Shown in pieces: positions 27,494 through 38,107 of a DNA stretch of 62,000 nt. The DNA is from Mesostigma viride (taxonomy: Eukaryota > Streptophyta > Mesostigmatophyceae > Mesostigmatales > Mesostigmataceae). Location: assembly GCA_009746045.1 (NCBI GenBank), contig RPFO01000050.1, forward strand, positions 1,054,381 through 1,116,380, given 5' to 3'. Within the stretch, counting starts at the first letter, position 1, and each line of letters opens with the position of its first letter. Position numbers and translations under genes: made by a program. Below the pieces are notes generated by a model. It was not told the origin of the DNA and ran no database searches. It was given only the letters and a program-made list of their open reading frames with translations.

Positions 27494-29672
27494 ATGCCGC
27501 GGGGTAAAAAGAAGGTACGCGGCACGACTAGGAGTCATTCCGAGGAGGGAGGTGCAGACTTGGATAGGCAAGGCAGCCCAGAGTACCAAGTACAGGAGGT
27601 ATCACAACAGGGCTCGTCCTACCAGCAAGGCAGTCCTGTAGGTCACCCAGGTGAGCTGGCTAGTACCTCCCGTGAGCCGCGAAGGCCACGAGGAGCGGAT
27701 AGGATGGATAATAGCGAGGAATACCAGCCGCAGCGAATGCAGGCTGAGTATAACCAGCTGATGGAACGGGCAGGTGATGAGACCCGGCCCAGATCGAATC
27801 CCACGAGTGCAGCCCAGCACCAGTCAGTGCAGCCGCAGCAACGCCCGCCCGGGCAGCCGCAGCAGCACCCAGTGCAGTCCCCACAGCAGCATTCGGAACA
27901 GCAACAGCCGTTGTCGCAGCAGTGGCAGCAGCATCCAGTACAGCAGCAGCAGCCACCGCCGCCGCAGCAGCAACAGTGGCAGCAGCAGCCAGTACAGCAG
28001 CAGCAGCCACCGCCGCCGCAGCAGCAACAGTGGCAGCAGCCGCAGCAGCTTCCGCCGTTGCAGCAGCAGCAGCAGCCGCTAAGCCAGCCGACCGGGTCGC
28101 AGATGTATGGTCCGCTTAGTCAGAACGCGGCCTATTATCACGCGCAACGTGCCCAACGATTACAACATCCCTGGGCGAGCGGTCGACGGGTTTCTTTTGG
28201 CAGTGACCTGCAGTCCAATGCGACATCGCTGTGGACCCAGGACGAGGCTAGGGTCCCACCGCCGGTATACGATGAGGGTGGGCCCGCGTCGTCCCATCCG
28301 GCGCGCAATGTCCCAGCAGCCGGACCTGCGCGGCCGAGCGTGTCGCATGGCAATAACCTCAACTTGAGTCGCATGGCACCCAGTGATCCTGGCTACGCGC
28401 ATCCCTCGTCTGTCTGGCTACAACGCAGCGCGACTAGGTCAGCGCCTGCATCGGCAGATGACTCGTTGTCGATCTTTAATGTTCCGCCGTATCGCGCAGT
28501 GGGCGGACCTCGGGCCGACGCGTTTAAGGCGCCGCCCATGCCTGACTTTAAACCAGTGCCCAAGCTGCGCGCGACTATGAACCCTCGCGAGATCGACGAA
28601 TGGACGCGTATGTGGGTACAGATCTACTGGGCGTGGTGCAACCACAATGGGTGGGAGCTAGCTACCGAGGTTCTTATCTCCTACGTCGTCACCAACTGCA
28701 TGGATCCCTCAGTGGTCGGCATACTCAACTGTGAGAGTGTCGCGTCGCGCTTGTACCCTCGCACAGTAGAGGAGCTACTAGAGCGCATTGAGCGCAAGCT
28801 GGTGCCCCCTGACTGGAAGCTCCACGAGCGTCTGGCTTTTTCCAAGCTACGCCAAGGCACCACGCCGTTCCGCGAGTTTCTGACAGAGTTTGAAGCATTC
28901 TCGGCTCGCCTTGAGGACTTGACCTGGACCGAATATAGGTCGCGGTTCATTGAGGCGCTGAGTCCGGAGCTCCTAGATGAGGTGCTAAAGCGCTTTGCTG
29001 AGATACCGTGGGAGCAGTGGGATGTGATCGAGATCCAGCAGTACCTTCTAAAGGTGTCAGATGCGGTGCTCGCACGCCGCCGCGCAGCGGTCACCTATAT
29101 CGGCATGCTGCACCGCGTCGCGTCCACTTCACTACGGTGGACCAAGATGGGTCCTCTGAGGACATTATCGACCACGAGCAGGACGGGACGGCGACTATGA
29201 AGCGCCCCAGGTCAATGCAATCGATGCGTCCAAGGCGCGATGCTTCCGGTGCGGCGAGGTCGGTCATCTCAAGAAGGACTGCACGCGACCACCACGGGAT
29301 CGCGATCGTGGCGACGAGCAGACGTCACCCCGTTTCTCCGGGCCTGCCTTCGGTAAGCGCCCGGAACAAGCACGGCGCCCAGACCGGCCTCGCAACGCGG
29401 GCGAGCGCGCAGCCAAGTTGCAGGACGCCCGGCAGCGTCCCACGCAGCACCAGACGCCCCGCGCTACGGGTCCTTCGTTCCAGCGGGTGAACCGCGAGTT
29501 GAATGAGTTGTTCTCACAGCAACAGGACTCGGGTAATGGCGCCTCGGGGGTTATGGATGGCAAGGCGGTCGCCGGCTATGGGCATGGCGACGAGGAGGAT
29601 GAGGTAGAGGGGGAAGAGTGGACCGGGCGGTCGAACGAGGCGGTCTCCCGGCCCTCCGTTCCTCGTGCGTAG
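27494..29672 (+). CDS. Gypsy Gag polyprotein, frameshifted
   Basis: Structural protein forming the particle and binding RNA. Start MPRGKKKVRG at 27494. Residues about 110-200 are a Gln/Pro-rich stretch from CAG/CCG repeats (27830-28100). A retrotransposon-gag capsid domain follows (28570-29080; EIDEWTRMWVQIYWAWCNHN, RQGTTPFREFLTEFEAFSAR, YRSRFIEALSPELLDEVL). The frame changes twice between about 29090 and 29230. It then resumes with a CCHC knuckle (CFRCGEVGHLKKDC at 29241) and a basic Arg/Gln tail ending 29672. The last 55 bp overlap the pol frame in the -1 phase, the usual Gag-Pol frameshift layout of this family. Confidence 0.8.
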
Positions 29673-32600
29673 TGTCCCTGCCTACACGGATAGAGGTAGA
29701 TGTAGGACAGGTAGATAAGATAGCGCAAGTCAATAACGTCGGGCAGATAGACAGCTTAGATAAGGACACCCCGTTGGTAGCGAATACCAGCGTGGGCGCA
29801 GAATCAGTCGTTACAGTAGATAGTCGCACCCCGCTTGTAGCGAATACAAGTGCGGATGCATCCTTGGGCGAGACTTCTGCTCCAAACACGCAGCCGGCCA
29901 CGGGTAGCGCAGCGAGCTCCGACCAGCCTACGCGCGCAACTCCGGCTGGTACCCGCAACTTGCTCCTGTTTAGGGGAGGTCTGGCTGTACCGGGATCAGC
30001 ATTAGACCCCTACCTCAAGGACAAGACCGTCATGGACGTGCAGTTCATGGTGGACACGGGTGCGTCTACGTCGTTCATCAACGAGGCATTGGCGCGTCGC
30101 GCAGGATACGACATCCGGCCACATGCGACAGTGGTGAATGTGACCTATTCAGATGGTCGCAAGAGCCCCTCGCCTGGTCGGGTTGATATCAAGGCTGTGA
30201 TTCAAGGCATCCCTGTGGAGCTCACAGCCACGGTCGCACCGCTGGGAGCTGCCGACATCATCATCGGCATCGACTGGCTGGACGCGCAGGATGTGGACAT
30301 TAGCATTCGGCGTCGCGTGGTGTGGTTCCCTGACGGTTCCTTTTGGAGCCCTGTCAGCGAATACCAAGTGCAGGGCCCCGACGTGCATAACATCACGCAC
30401 GAGCGGGAAGTCACCCAGCCCCGCAACGCCTCGCAGATCCTCATGAGCCTCAAGTCACTGGAGAGTAAGCTGCGTCGAGGCAAGGAGTACTACATGTACC
30501 GTCTTGACCTCTCCAACATAGAGGTTCTCCTTAATGAGATCGGCGTGGGGTTTACACCCGAGGAGACGGAGCGTTATAACGCGGTTCTAGCGCGACGGGA
30601 GAAGCTCTTTGACGAAAGCAAGCAGGAGTTTCCCCCGCACCGCTCAGTGCTCCACCGCATCCAGGTGAAGGAGGGCTATGGTCCCACGTCCTCCCCCATG
30701 TACCGCATGGGTCCAGTTGAGCTGGTGGAGCTGAAGAAGATCTTGATGGCGCTCTTGGAGCGGGGTCTCATCGAGCCTAGCAATAGCCCCTTCTCGGCTG
30801 GTGTGCTACTGGTCCCTAAGCCTGGGGGCAAGTGGCGGCTCGTCACGGACTACCGGAAGCTCAATGCTATCACGGTAAAGTCCAAGTACCCCCTTCCGCG
30901 CATCGACGATATCTTCAACCGCGTCCAAGGAGCCACGTGCTTTACAGTCCTAGACTGCGCGGATGGCTTCTGGCAGCTTCGCATCGCCCCGGAGGATTGT
31001 CACAAGACGGCGTTCAACACGCCCTTTGGGCATTACCAGTTTCGGGTGGCCGCGATGGGTTTGTGCAATTCCCCCGCGAGCTTCCAGATGCTCATGAACG
31101 ACATCCTCCGCCCTGTCATGGGAACCGCGCATCTTCCGCAGGTTTCCCGTGACCTCAAGGACCCCAACAGGGGCGTGAAGCCCCCGTGGTCCTACAAGCG
31201 CACATGCGCTCTCGCGTACCTGGACGACATCCTCGTGTACTCCAAGACTTTCGAGGATCACTTAGAGGACGTCGACACAGTGTTGCGCATTATGGAAGAG
31301 GAGCATCTTTCGGTCCGCAAGGCCAAGGTCCGCGCTGGACGCAGCGTGCCCTTTTTGGGTCACACCCTCTCTGCCGCTGGCGTCGCGACGGACCCCGCAA
31401 AGATTGCTTCCATCCAACAGTGGCCGACCCCGACCGACGTCAAGGGTGTGCGCAGCTTTTTGGGTATCGCGTCATACTACCGACGCTTTATCCCCCGCTT
31501 CGCGACAATAGCTGCCCCCATCAACGCCCTCCTCAAGAAGGGTGTTCCCTTTGTCTGGTCGGAACCGTGCCAGCAGGCCTTCGAGGCCCTCAAGCACAGC
31601 TTGACCACAGCACCCGTGCTCGCTATCCCGGATCCGTCAAGGCCCTTTGTGGTGGCCACGGACGCGAGCAAGGTTGCGATTGGCGGCGTCCTCCTGCAGG
31701 ACCAGGGTCAGGGGTTACAGCCGGTTGAGTATATCTCCCGCACCATGATCCCCGCCGAGCGTAACTACCCGGTGCATCAGCAGGAGCTTCTTGCTGTGGT
31801 CTACTGCTGTCACACTTGGCGCCATCATCTTCTCGGGGCTCAGTTTGACGTTGCGATTAGCGAGCAGGGGGACCTTGATCCCCACCGGCTGATCATCCAC
31901 ACGGACCATCGGCCCCTCACGCATCTGCTCGCCCAACCTAACTTGACGCCCCGTCATGCAGGCGCGGTGGATGGAGTACTTGTCTCAGTTTGCCCCTTTC
32001 AAAATTCAGTACGTGAAGGGTGCAGAGAATGTGGTCCTGGACGCCCTTTCTCGGCGGGCGGACTACGCAGATTTTTATGAGACTATGGACGTACTTCACA
32101 CCACATGTGGCTCCGCGCAGGAGCCTGGCTCGCCTTGTGGCGACCCAGGGTCGCCGCACAGTCGCTATCTGTTCCACACCAGTCGCTCGACCCAGGACGA
32201 CCTGTCTCCCGACTGGGAGGCAGCGCGCGAGGACGTGCGCGCCCCCGGGGAATTAAAGGGAGGGGTCCCGGTCACGAGTGCCACTCAGCCACGTGGTACC
32301 GGCTCAAGGAATTTTTCACCTGCAGCGCATCGGGCCCCCTACCATTTTTTCGGAGTACGTGCACCAAACCCTTGAGGAGGAGGCGGACACGTACACGATC
32401 ACTTCTGTCCTGGAGACGTTGATTAGTCGGTTCACTGTCACGGAGCCCGCGGCCTTAGAGGCAATCAGGTCGCACCCCAAGCAGATGGGCAGGCTCCCGT
32501 GCAAGTTCCAGGACGGGCGACTCTATGTCATGGTGAGGCCAGACTGCTGGCGCCTGTACGTCCCGGAGATCTGTCGAGCGGCTCTGCTCCATGAGCTCCA

Positions 32601-32772
32601 TGACTCTCTCGCCGGTGGCCACCAAGGGATCCACCGGTTGCTGCCACGGGCCCGAAAGAACTTCTATTGGCCAGGCATGCGAGAGTACATTGAGACGTAC
32701 GTGCGCGAGTGTCCATCATGTCAGATCATGAAGTCCCGCAATACGGGCTCACAGGCGGTCCCCCAGACCCTA
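29618..32772 (+). pseudogene. Gypsy Pol: protease, RT, RNase H, integrase N-terminus (interrupted)
   Basis: Protease active site in VQFMVDTGASTSFINEALAR (about 30037). RT begins SPMYRMGPVELVELKKIL, with WRLVTDYRKLNAITVKSKYP, FTVLDCADGFWQLRIAPEDC and the catalytic ALAYLDDILVYS (about 31205). RNase H has VVATDASKVAIGGVLLQDQG, ERNYPVHQQELLAVVYC and IIHTDHRPLTHLL. A frameshift near 31953 moves to ARWMEYLSQFAPFKIQYVKG and LDALSRRADY. A second shift near 32280 leads to the integrase HHCC domain (LHELHDSLAGGHQGIHRLL, then ECPSCQIMKS). Coding stops at PQTL, where the pogo-like element enters at a TA (32771-32772). Order PR-RT-RH-INT is Ty3/gypsy. Confidence 0.9.
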
Positions 32773-33020
32773 CAGGGGCAGCTCACGTAGGTGGAACAGT
32801 GTTCCAACTCCGGTAGGTGGGACAAATTCAGCAAAGCGGGACATGTTCAGGTGTCCCACCTAACTGAAATTATGTCCCACCTTGTTGAATTTGGAAAAAC
32901 ATGGTGTCCCACCTACCGGCATTTGTGATACAGGTCTGTCTCACCTACCCGAACTTGAAGCTGTGTCCCACCTAACTGTATATTTCTATGTGTCCCACCT
33001 TCCTGAATGTAGTGGCTACG
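32773..33020. repeat. Left subterminal repeats of the pogo-like element
   Basis: After the inverted repeat, at least six GTCCCACCTAMCTGAA-type motifs occur about 40 bp apart (for example near 32854, 32873, 32907, 32966, 32993). The same motif fills the right end. Such arrays often bind the transposase. Confidence 0.75.
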
Positions 33021-33242
33021 CACATATGGGCTCTATGTGTCATACTCCTACATATGTTATACATACATGTCCCTATTACTCCTATGGGGCATGCTACCTA
33101 TTCTGCACGTTTGCTCATGGCGTAGGGACACTTGATCTGTGTGCAACCGATAATACGCTGGAAATTAAATCAATCAAGTGCAAATATGGTAGTTCTTGCA
33201 GATTTGTATGACAACATTGTTATTGTTATATGGTGCATGGGG

Positions 33243-33555
33243 GTGGGGTTAGAAACCCCCACCCCCACCCCACTTCACCGCACTTCACCCCACTTCACCC
33301 CACTTCACCCCACTTCACCCCACTTTACCCCACTTCACCCCACTTCACCCCACTTCACCCCACTTCACCCCACTTCACCCCACTTCCCACCCCCACCCCC
33401 ACCCCCACCCCACCCCCACCCCACCCACCCCACCCCCACCCCCACCCCACCCCCACCCCACCCCCCCACCCCCCACCCACCCCCACCCCACCCCCACCCC
33501 CACCCCACCCCCACCCCACCCCCACCCCCACCCCACCCCCACCCCCACCCCCACC
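33243..33555. repeat. Cytosine-rich simple repeats
   Basis: A (CTTCACCCCA)n 10-bp array to about 33387, then CCCCCA/CCCCA repeats. Long frames here are repeat artefacts. Confidence 0.9.
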
Positions 33556-33621
33556 ATATAACAACAACATAACAACACCACGATAAGAAATGACATCGTG
33601 GTGCAGTCGCCACCGCCGTCA

Positions 33622-33822
33622 TCAAGGAGACAACCTGCGCAGGCCAGAAATCGGGAGAATTCGGGCAATCATGTACAAGACAACAGGCTCCAGGTCAGCC
33701 AAGCGCTCGTACATGCGAAACTTGATGACTGGGTCTGCAATCGCCATAATCCAAGTGATGCACATGTACAACCACGTCATAACTCGGAAGCTTTGGATTA
33801 GGATCATAAAAGATTGACTCAA
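33622..33822 (-). other. Possible minus-strand exon, uncertain
   Basis: A 66-codon open stretch reads VIKFRMYERLADLEPVVLYM, with hydrophobic and basic alternation unlike repeat translation. It could be a downstream exon of the minus-strand gene starting at 34917, but no joined frame was established. The rest of 33822-34395 shows nothing else. Confidence 0.2.
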
Positions 33823-34395
33823 ACAATTACCGTGCTAGCAAGATGTGGGCAAGAGAATGCACCCATGGTTGTTGTAATGGTGTAAAAAGGGTGCCAGATT
33901 TTCAAGTAAGGAATCATGAATAACCATGCCGCACCTCATGGCCATGCATATACATGGTGGCAAAAAATTTCACATCATCCACACGGCCATGTGTGTGCCT
34001 GCACGTGTATGGTTGTGAAAATTGACAGCATTTTTACTATGCACACGCCCATGTATGCATGATTGCCTATGACGTCCACGCAGGCATTAAAATTCACAAG
34101 GCCTCGCATTCGATCGTGCTTGCAAAAAACTGTCCATCAACACAATACGCCTAGCCTGCAGCCTGCATGTAGTGCATGGTTGCACAAAACAGAACTACAT
34201 GAACACAATGAATGAATGCACAAACTTTGTGCCCACACTTGGAATTACCCCAAACTGAACAACGCGGTTATAATGCACATGGCCTCACATTTACTCATGC
34301 GAAAACCCTTTAAGCATCAGCACAATGGCCATCATGGGGAACCCAGCAACGGGATTCGTGATTGGAAGGATTCTGAATCACGCACCTATGTTCAG

Positions 34396-34917
34396 TCATA
34401 TTTGCAAAGAACCGACATCGGGTTGACCAGAGCTGACGTCCACGGACCACTCTTCGTCACTGGAATTCCCTTCATTATCCTCAGAACTTGAATCGCTGGG
34501 CTCAGAGCTTGAACCAGCTGCGACGTGTAGAAACTGCCCCGGCTTCTTGGTCGGTAAGAGAATGCCTTTCTGGGTGCGCACCAGCTTCCAAAACTTCTCC
34601 GAATCCCCGGAATCTGAAGACCCCCCGGAATCTGTTCTTGCCAAAACGGCCTCCGCTTCATTCCCTTGCCGGTTGTGAGTCTCAGAAGCCAAGGATGCAG
34701 AAGCTGGTTGTTCTTCCTGGATCACTGTAAGACCTGAAGGCGATGCCTTGGTACTTATGTCCTCATCATTTGTAGAGGACGCTAGGTCTGGGGTGGAGTT
34801 CAACTCATCATCAACATCAACGCTGGGCTGGACCTTCACCGGTGTAGAGGCCCCGGAAGCTGCCTCATAAGCAGCCTCCGAATCTGCCTCTGAACCATGA
34901 TGAAGCGCTTTATCCAT
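34396..34917 (-). CDS. Acidic Ser-rich protein encoded in the pogo-like element
   Basis: 173 codons starting MDKALHHGSEADSEAAYEAA at 34917. Strongly acidic and Ser/Glu/Asp-rich (SGGSSDSGDSEKFWKLVRTQ, SSSEPSDSSSEDNEGNSSDE), with one short ordered-looking patch FWKLVRTQKGILLPTKKPGQ. The gene is divergent from the transposase gene, with a 930-bp shared upstream region holding the repeat array. The 3' end may be spliced, since coding quality drops near 34430. No family recognised; perhaps an element accessory protein. Confidence 0.5.
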   Translation of the reverse strand: MDKALHHGSEADSEAAYEAASGASTPVKVQPSVDVDDELNSTPDLASSTNDEDISTKASPSGLTVIQEEQPASASLASETHNRQGNEAEAVLARTDSGGSSDSGDSEKFWKLVRTQKGILLPTKKPGQFLHVAAGSSSEPSDSSSEDNEGNSSDEEWSVDVSSGQPDVGSLQI

Positions 34918-35129
34918 CGTTTCAAGAAGAAAAACAAGCTATATGTACCGCTAGCTGCTCACGTAGTGTAAGTATTTATGCAGTTAACGATACTTGATAA
35001 TAAAGCCACGTCGAATTATATACAATACGTATGTGCGGTGTAGTGAAATATAGGTCTTGGTAGTGATATGTGACCACTTGTGTGTACATGTACACAGTAC
35101 AGTACACCGCCTCACGGGTACGTGGGCTG

Positions 35130-35615
35130 TTCCCACACCACGTGGAAGTGGGACGTTTGCGTACTACGTAGCCGTGAAAGTGGGACGGTTCGCGTACCAC
35201 TTAGCCGTGAAAGTGGGACGGTTCGCGTACCACGTAGCCGTGGAAGTGGGCTGTATGCGCCTGTGGGACGGTCTCAACCACAATCTGAGTACGTGGAACA
35301 GGTGCCCCACCTTGCCGCGTAGGTGGGACAGTCCCATCCAAAATCCGAGTACGTGGAACATGTGGCCCACCTTGCTGCGTAGGTGGAACAGTCCCATCCA
35401 AAATCTGAGTACGAGGAACAGGTGCCCCACCTTGCTGCGTAGGTGGAACAGTCCCCATCCAAAATCTGAGTACGTGGAACAGGTGCCCCACCTTGCTGCG
35501 TTGAGTTGCTGCGTTGGTGGGACTGGCTCTTCCAAAATCTGAGTACGTGGAACAGGTGGCCCACCTTGCTGTGTTGGTCGGTGGGCTGTCGCATCCACAA
35601 TAACCGTACATCAGT
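35130..35615. repeat. Internal 36-bp and 60-bp tandem arrays between divergent genes
   Basis: 35130-35260 has three to four 36-bp units (AGCCGTGAAAGTGGGACGG). 35281-35610 has about five 60-61-bp units with exact starts at 35281, 35341, 35401 and 35462, each holding CGTAGGTGGAACAGT and GAGTACGTGGAACAGGTG. CGTAGGTGGAACAGT also occurs at the left terminus (32787-32801). A shared site inside a divergent intergenic region suggests transposase binding at its own promoter; this is inference. Confidence 0.75.
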
Positions 35616-35846
35616 ACACGTGGCACTGTAGGCGCCCCACCTTATGAATTCCCCTTCTGCCGGCGTAATTAACATGGTATACTGTAAGGAGGTGAGAGGA
35701 GGTGAGAGAGGCACACGCTGGCTACGTACAGTACGTGGCACGTGACTTTTGTTAGAGAGTGCATCAGTTAATGATCAATTAACTAATTATTGAACACGTG
35801 ACTGCATCCGTGGTCTGAGGACTCTAACTATATACGGTGAGCCGCT

Positions 35847-38074
35847 ATGGCGAGCGGCTCAGGCGAGCCGGAGTGCAGTCCATCATCCGCAGGGCCAGCT
35901 GTCGGCGGCTCGGGTGATGCGGCCCCCGCAGGTCTGGACCTGCAAGCTTTCTTGTGCCGCATGTCACCGAGGACGAGGGAAAAGCAACTACGACAGGCAG
36001 GGCTAACCACGGCATCAGAAGCGGGGCTGGTAAACTCCGACAAACCAGCTGACAAGGGCGAAAAAGTAAGCCGTGCGCCGCGAGATGAAATTACGTTCAG
36101 GGATATGCGCACCAAGCGGAAGATTCTGGACGCCTTTCACGAGAGCGGATTGTCGCAGCGCCAATTCTGCAAAACTAGCGACCCCCCCATCCCGATTTCA
36201 ACCTTCAGCCGCATGCTCACAGAGGAGGCGGCCATCAAGGCTGCAGCAGACAACCCCAAGCTAGCGGGGAAGAAGTGCCCAAGTCGTGTCAGAAACCCGA
36301 CTACGGCCAAGTTTCCCTTGGTGGAGAAAGAGGTGGCCACTGAGATTCGCGAGTATCGGAGCAAGGGGTACATGGTCAACCGCGCGCTTGTGCGCGTAAG
36401 TTTATTTCCATCATAATTGTCGGTATTTTTCCTGCTGCATTTTGTACATGTCGCACTAGTTTGCTGAGTTTCGATTGTTTCATGAGTATGCATGCAGCCC
36501 GGCCCCGTGAGTATTTGACGTGGAAGAGCCGAAAGTATGTAATGGTCTTCTTCGTTGCATGCAGCCAAATGATGCAGCGTAACCACCCAGCAACGGGTGA
36601 TCATGAATTATGTAAGGGTTGGAAACTAGCAGTCTTGCTCATTTCTTGGCGATATCCCAGCTGCCCCCCCTTTATTTGAAAGATATTGCTCATGATGCAG
36701 GGCAGTGTCACGAGATAATCAGTTGGGCTTAAGCAGCTACCTGCACCAAAGAAACCTTTTTTGCTGCCTAAAATGTTCTTCTTGTCCTGTTTTAATATTT
36801 GTTTGTGCAATGCATGTTGTGCAGAACATGATGTTCAAGTCCATGCGCAAGCTTCACCCTGAGAACGCGAAAATTTTCGTGTGCAGCGACGGCTTCTTGA
36901 CCAAGTTTCGGCTCAGGCACGGCTTCACAACCCGCCTTCGCACCAATGTGAAGTCCCAGGCACGCTCAGCTGAGGAGAAGATGGCGACCATGCAAGGGTT
37001 CGTCGAGAGGGTGCAAGGCTACCTCGTGTCCATGCCTCACAAGGGCAGCGCGGACCATCCGGTCAACGAATTCGACGAGTTGTGGGGCAACTTCCCATCG
37101 TGGCTCAGATGGTGCTTCGATGAAACTCCCGCAACTTTCAACAACCCTGCGAGAGAGACGTGGGACGAGAAGGGGAAAAAGGAGGTGTGGGTGGCAGGCC
37201 AGGCGGGTTCAGCATCGGACAAACGCTGGTGCACATTCATCATCCCCTACAGCGCAGGGAAGGGCCCACACTCACCCGTCATGCAGCCACGCCCCGCAGT
37301 GATCTTCGGCGGCGCAGGGAACGTCATGGCTTCAGAGAAGGACAGCTACCATCCCGACGTGGACGTCTATTTCCAGGCATGTCCGCCTTCATGTTATAAT
37401 TATATGTGCATTATTATTTTATTACATTATTACGTACATTCAGACTGTGTACCACTCATCTGAAAATATTGTACGTATGCCAACCTCACCTCCAGCATTT
37501 TTTTCGTCTAGCAGTATGTAGGGTAATTTTATATTTTCACTATTACTACTACTCTTATATTTTAGCTAATAAAGTAATATTTATTAGTTTACTCTAATAC
37601 TGTACATAAATAAACTGATTCAAATAAATATATTGGTTACGTTTGATTATAGTGTCTTCCTTCCTTCCTTCCTTCCTTCCTTCCTTCCTTCCTTCCTTCC
37701 TTCCTTCCTTCCTTCCTTCCTTCCTTCCTTCCTTCCTTCCTTCCTTCCTTCCTTCCTTCCTTCCTTCCTTCCTTCCTTCCTTCCTTCCTTCCTTCCTTCC
37801 TTCCTTCCTTCCTTCCTTCCTTCCTTCCTTCCTTCCTTCCTTCCTTCCTTCCTTCCTTCCTTCCTTCCTTCCTTCCTTCCTTCCTTCCTTCCTTCCTTCC
37901 TTCCTTCCTTCCTTCCTTCCTTCCTTCCTTCCTTCCTTCCTTCCTTCCTTCCTTCCTTCCTTCCTTCCTTCCTTCCTTCCTTCCTTCCTTCCTTCCTTCC
38001 TTCCTTCCTTCCTTCCTTCCTTCCTTCCTTCCTTCCTTCCTTCCTTCCTTCCGTCTTTAGCATAGTCCTCAACA

Positions 38075-38107
<33 letters not shown>

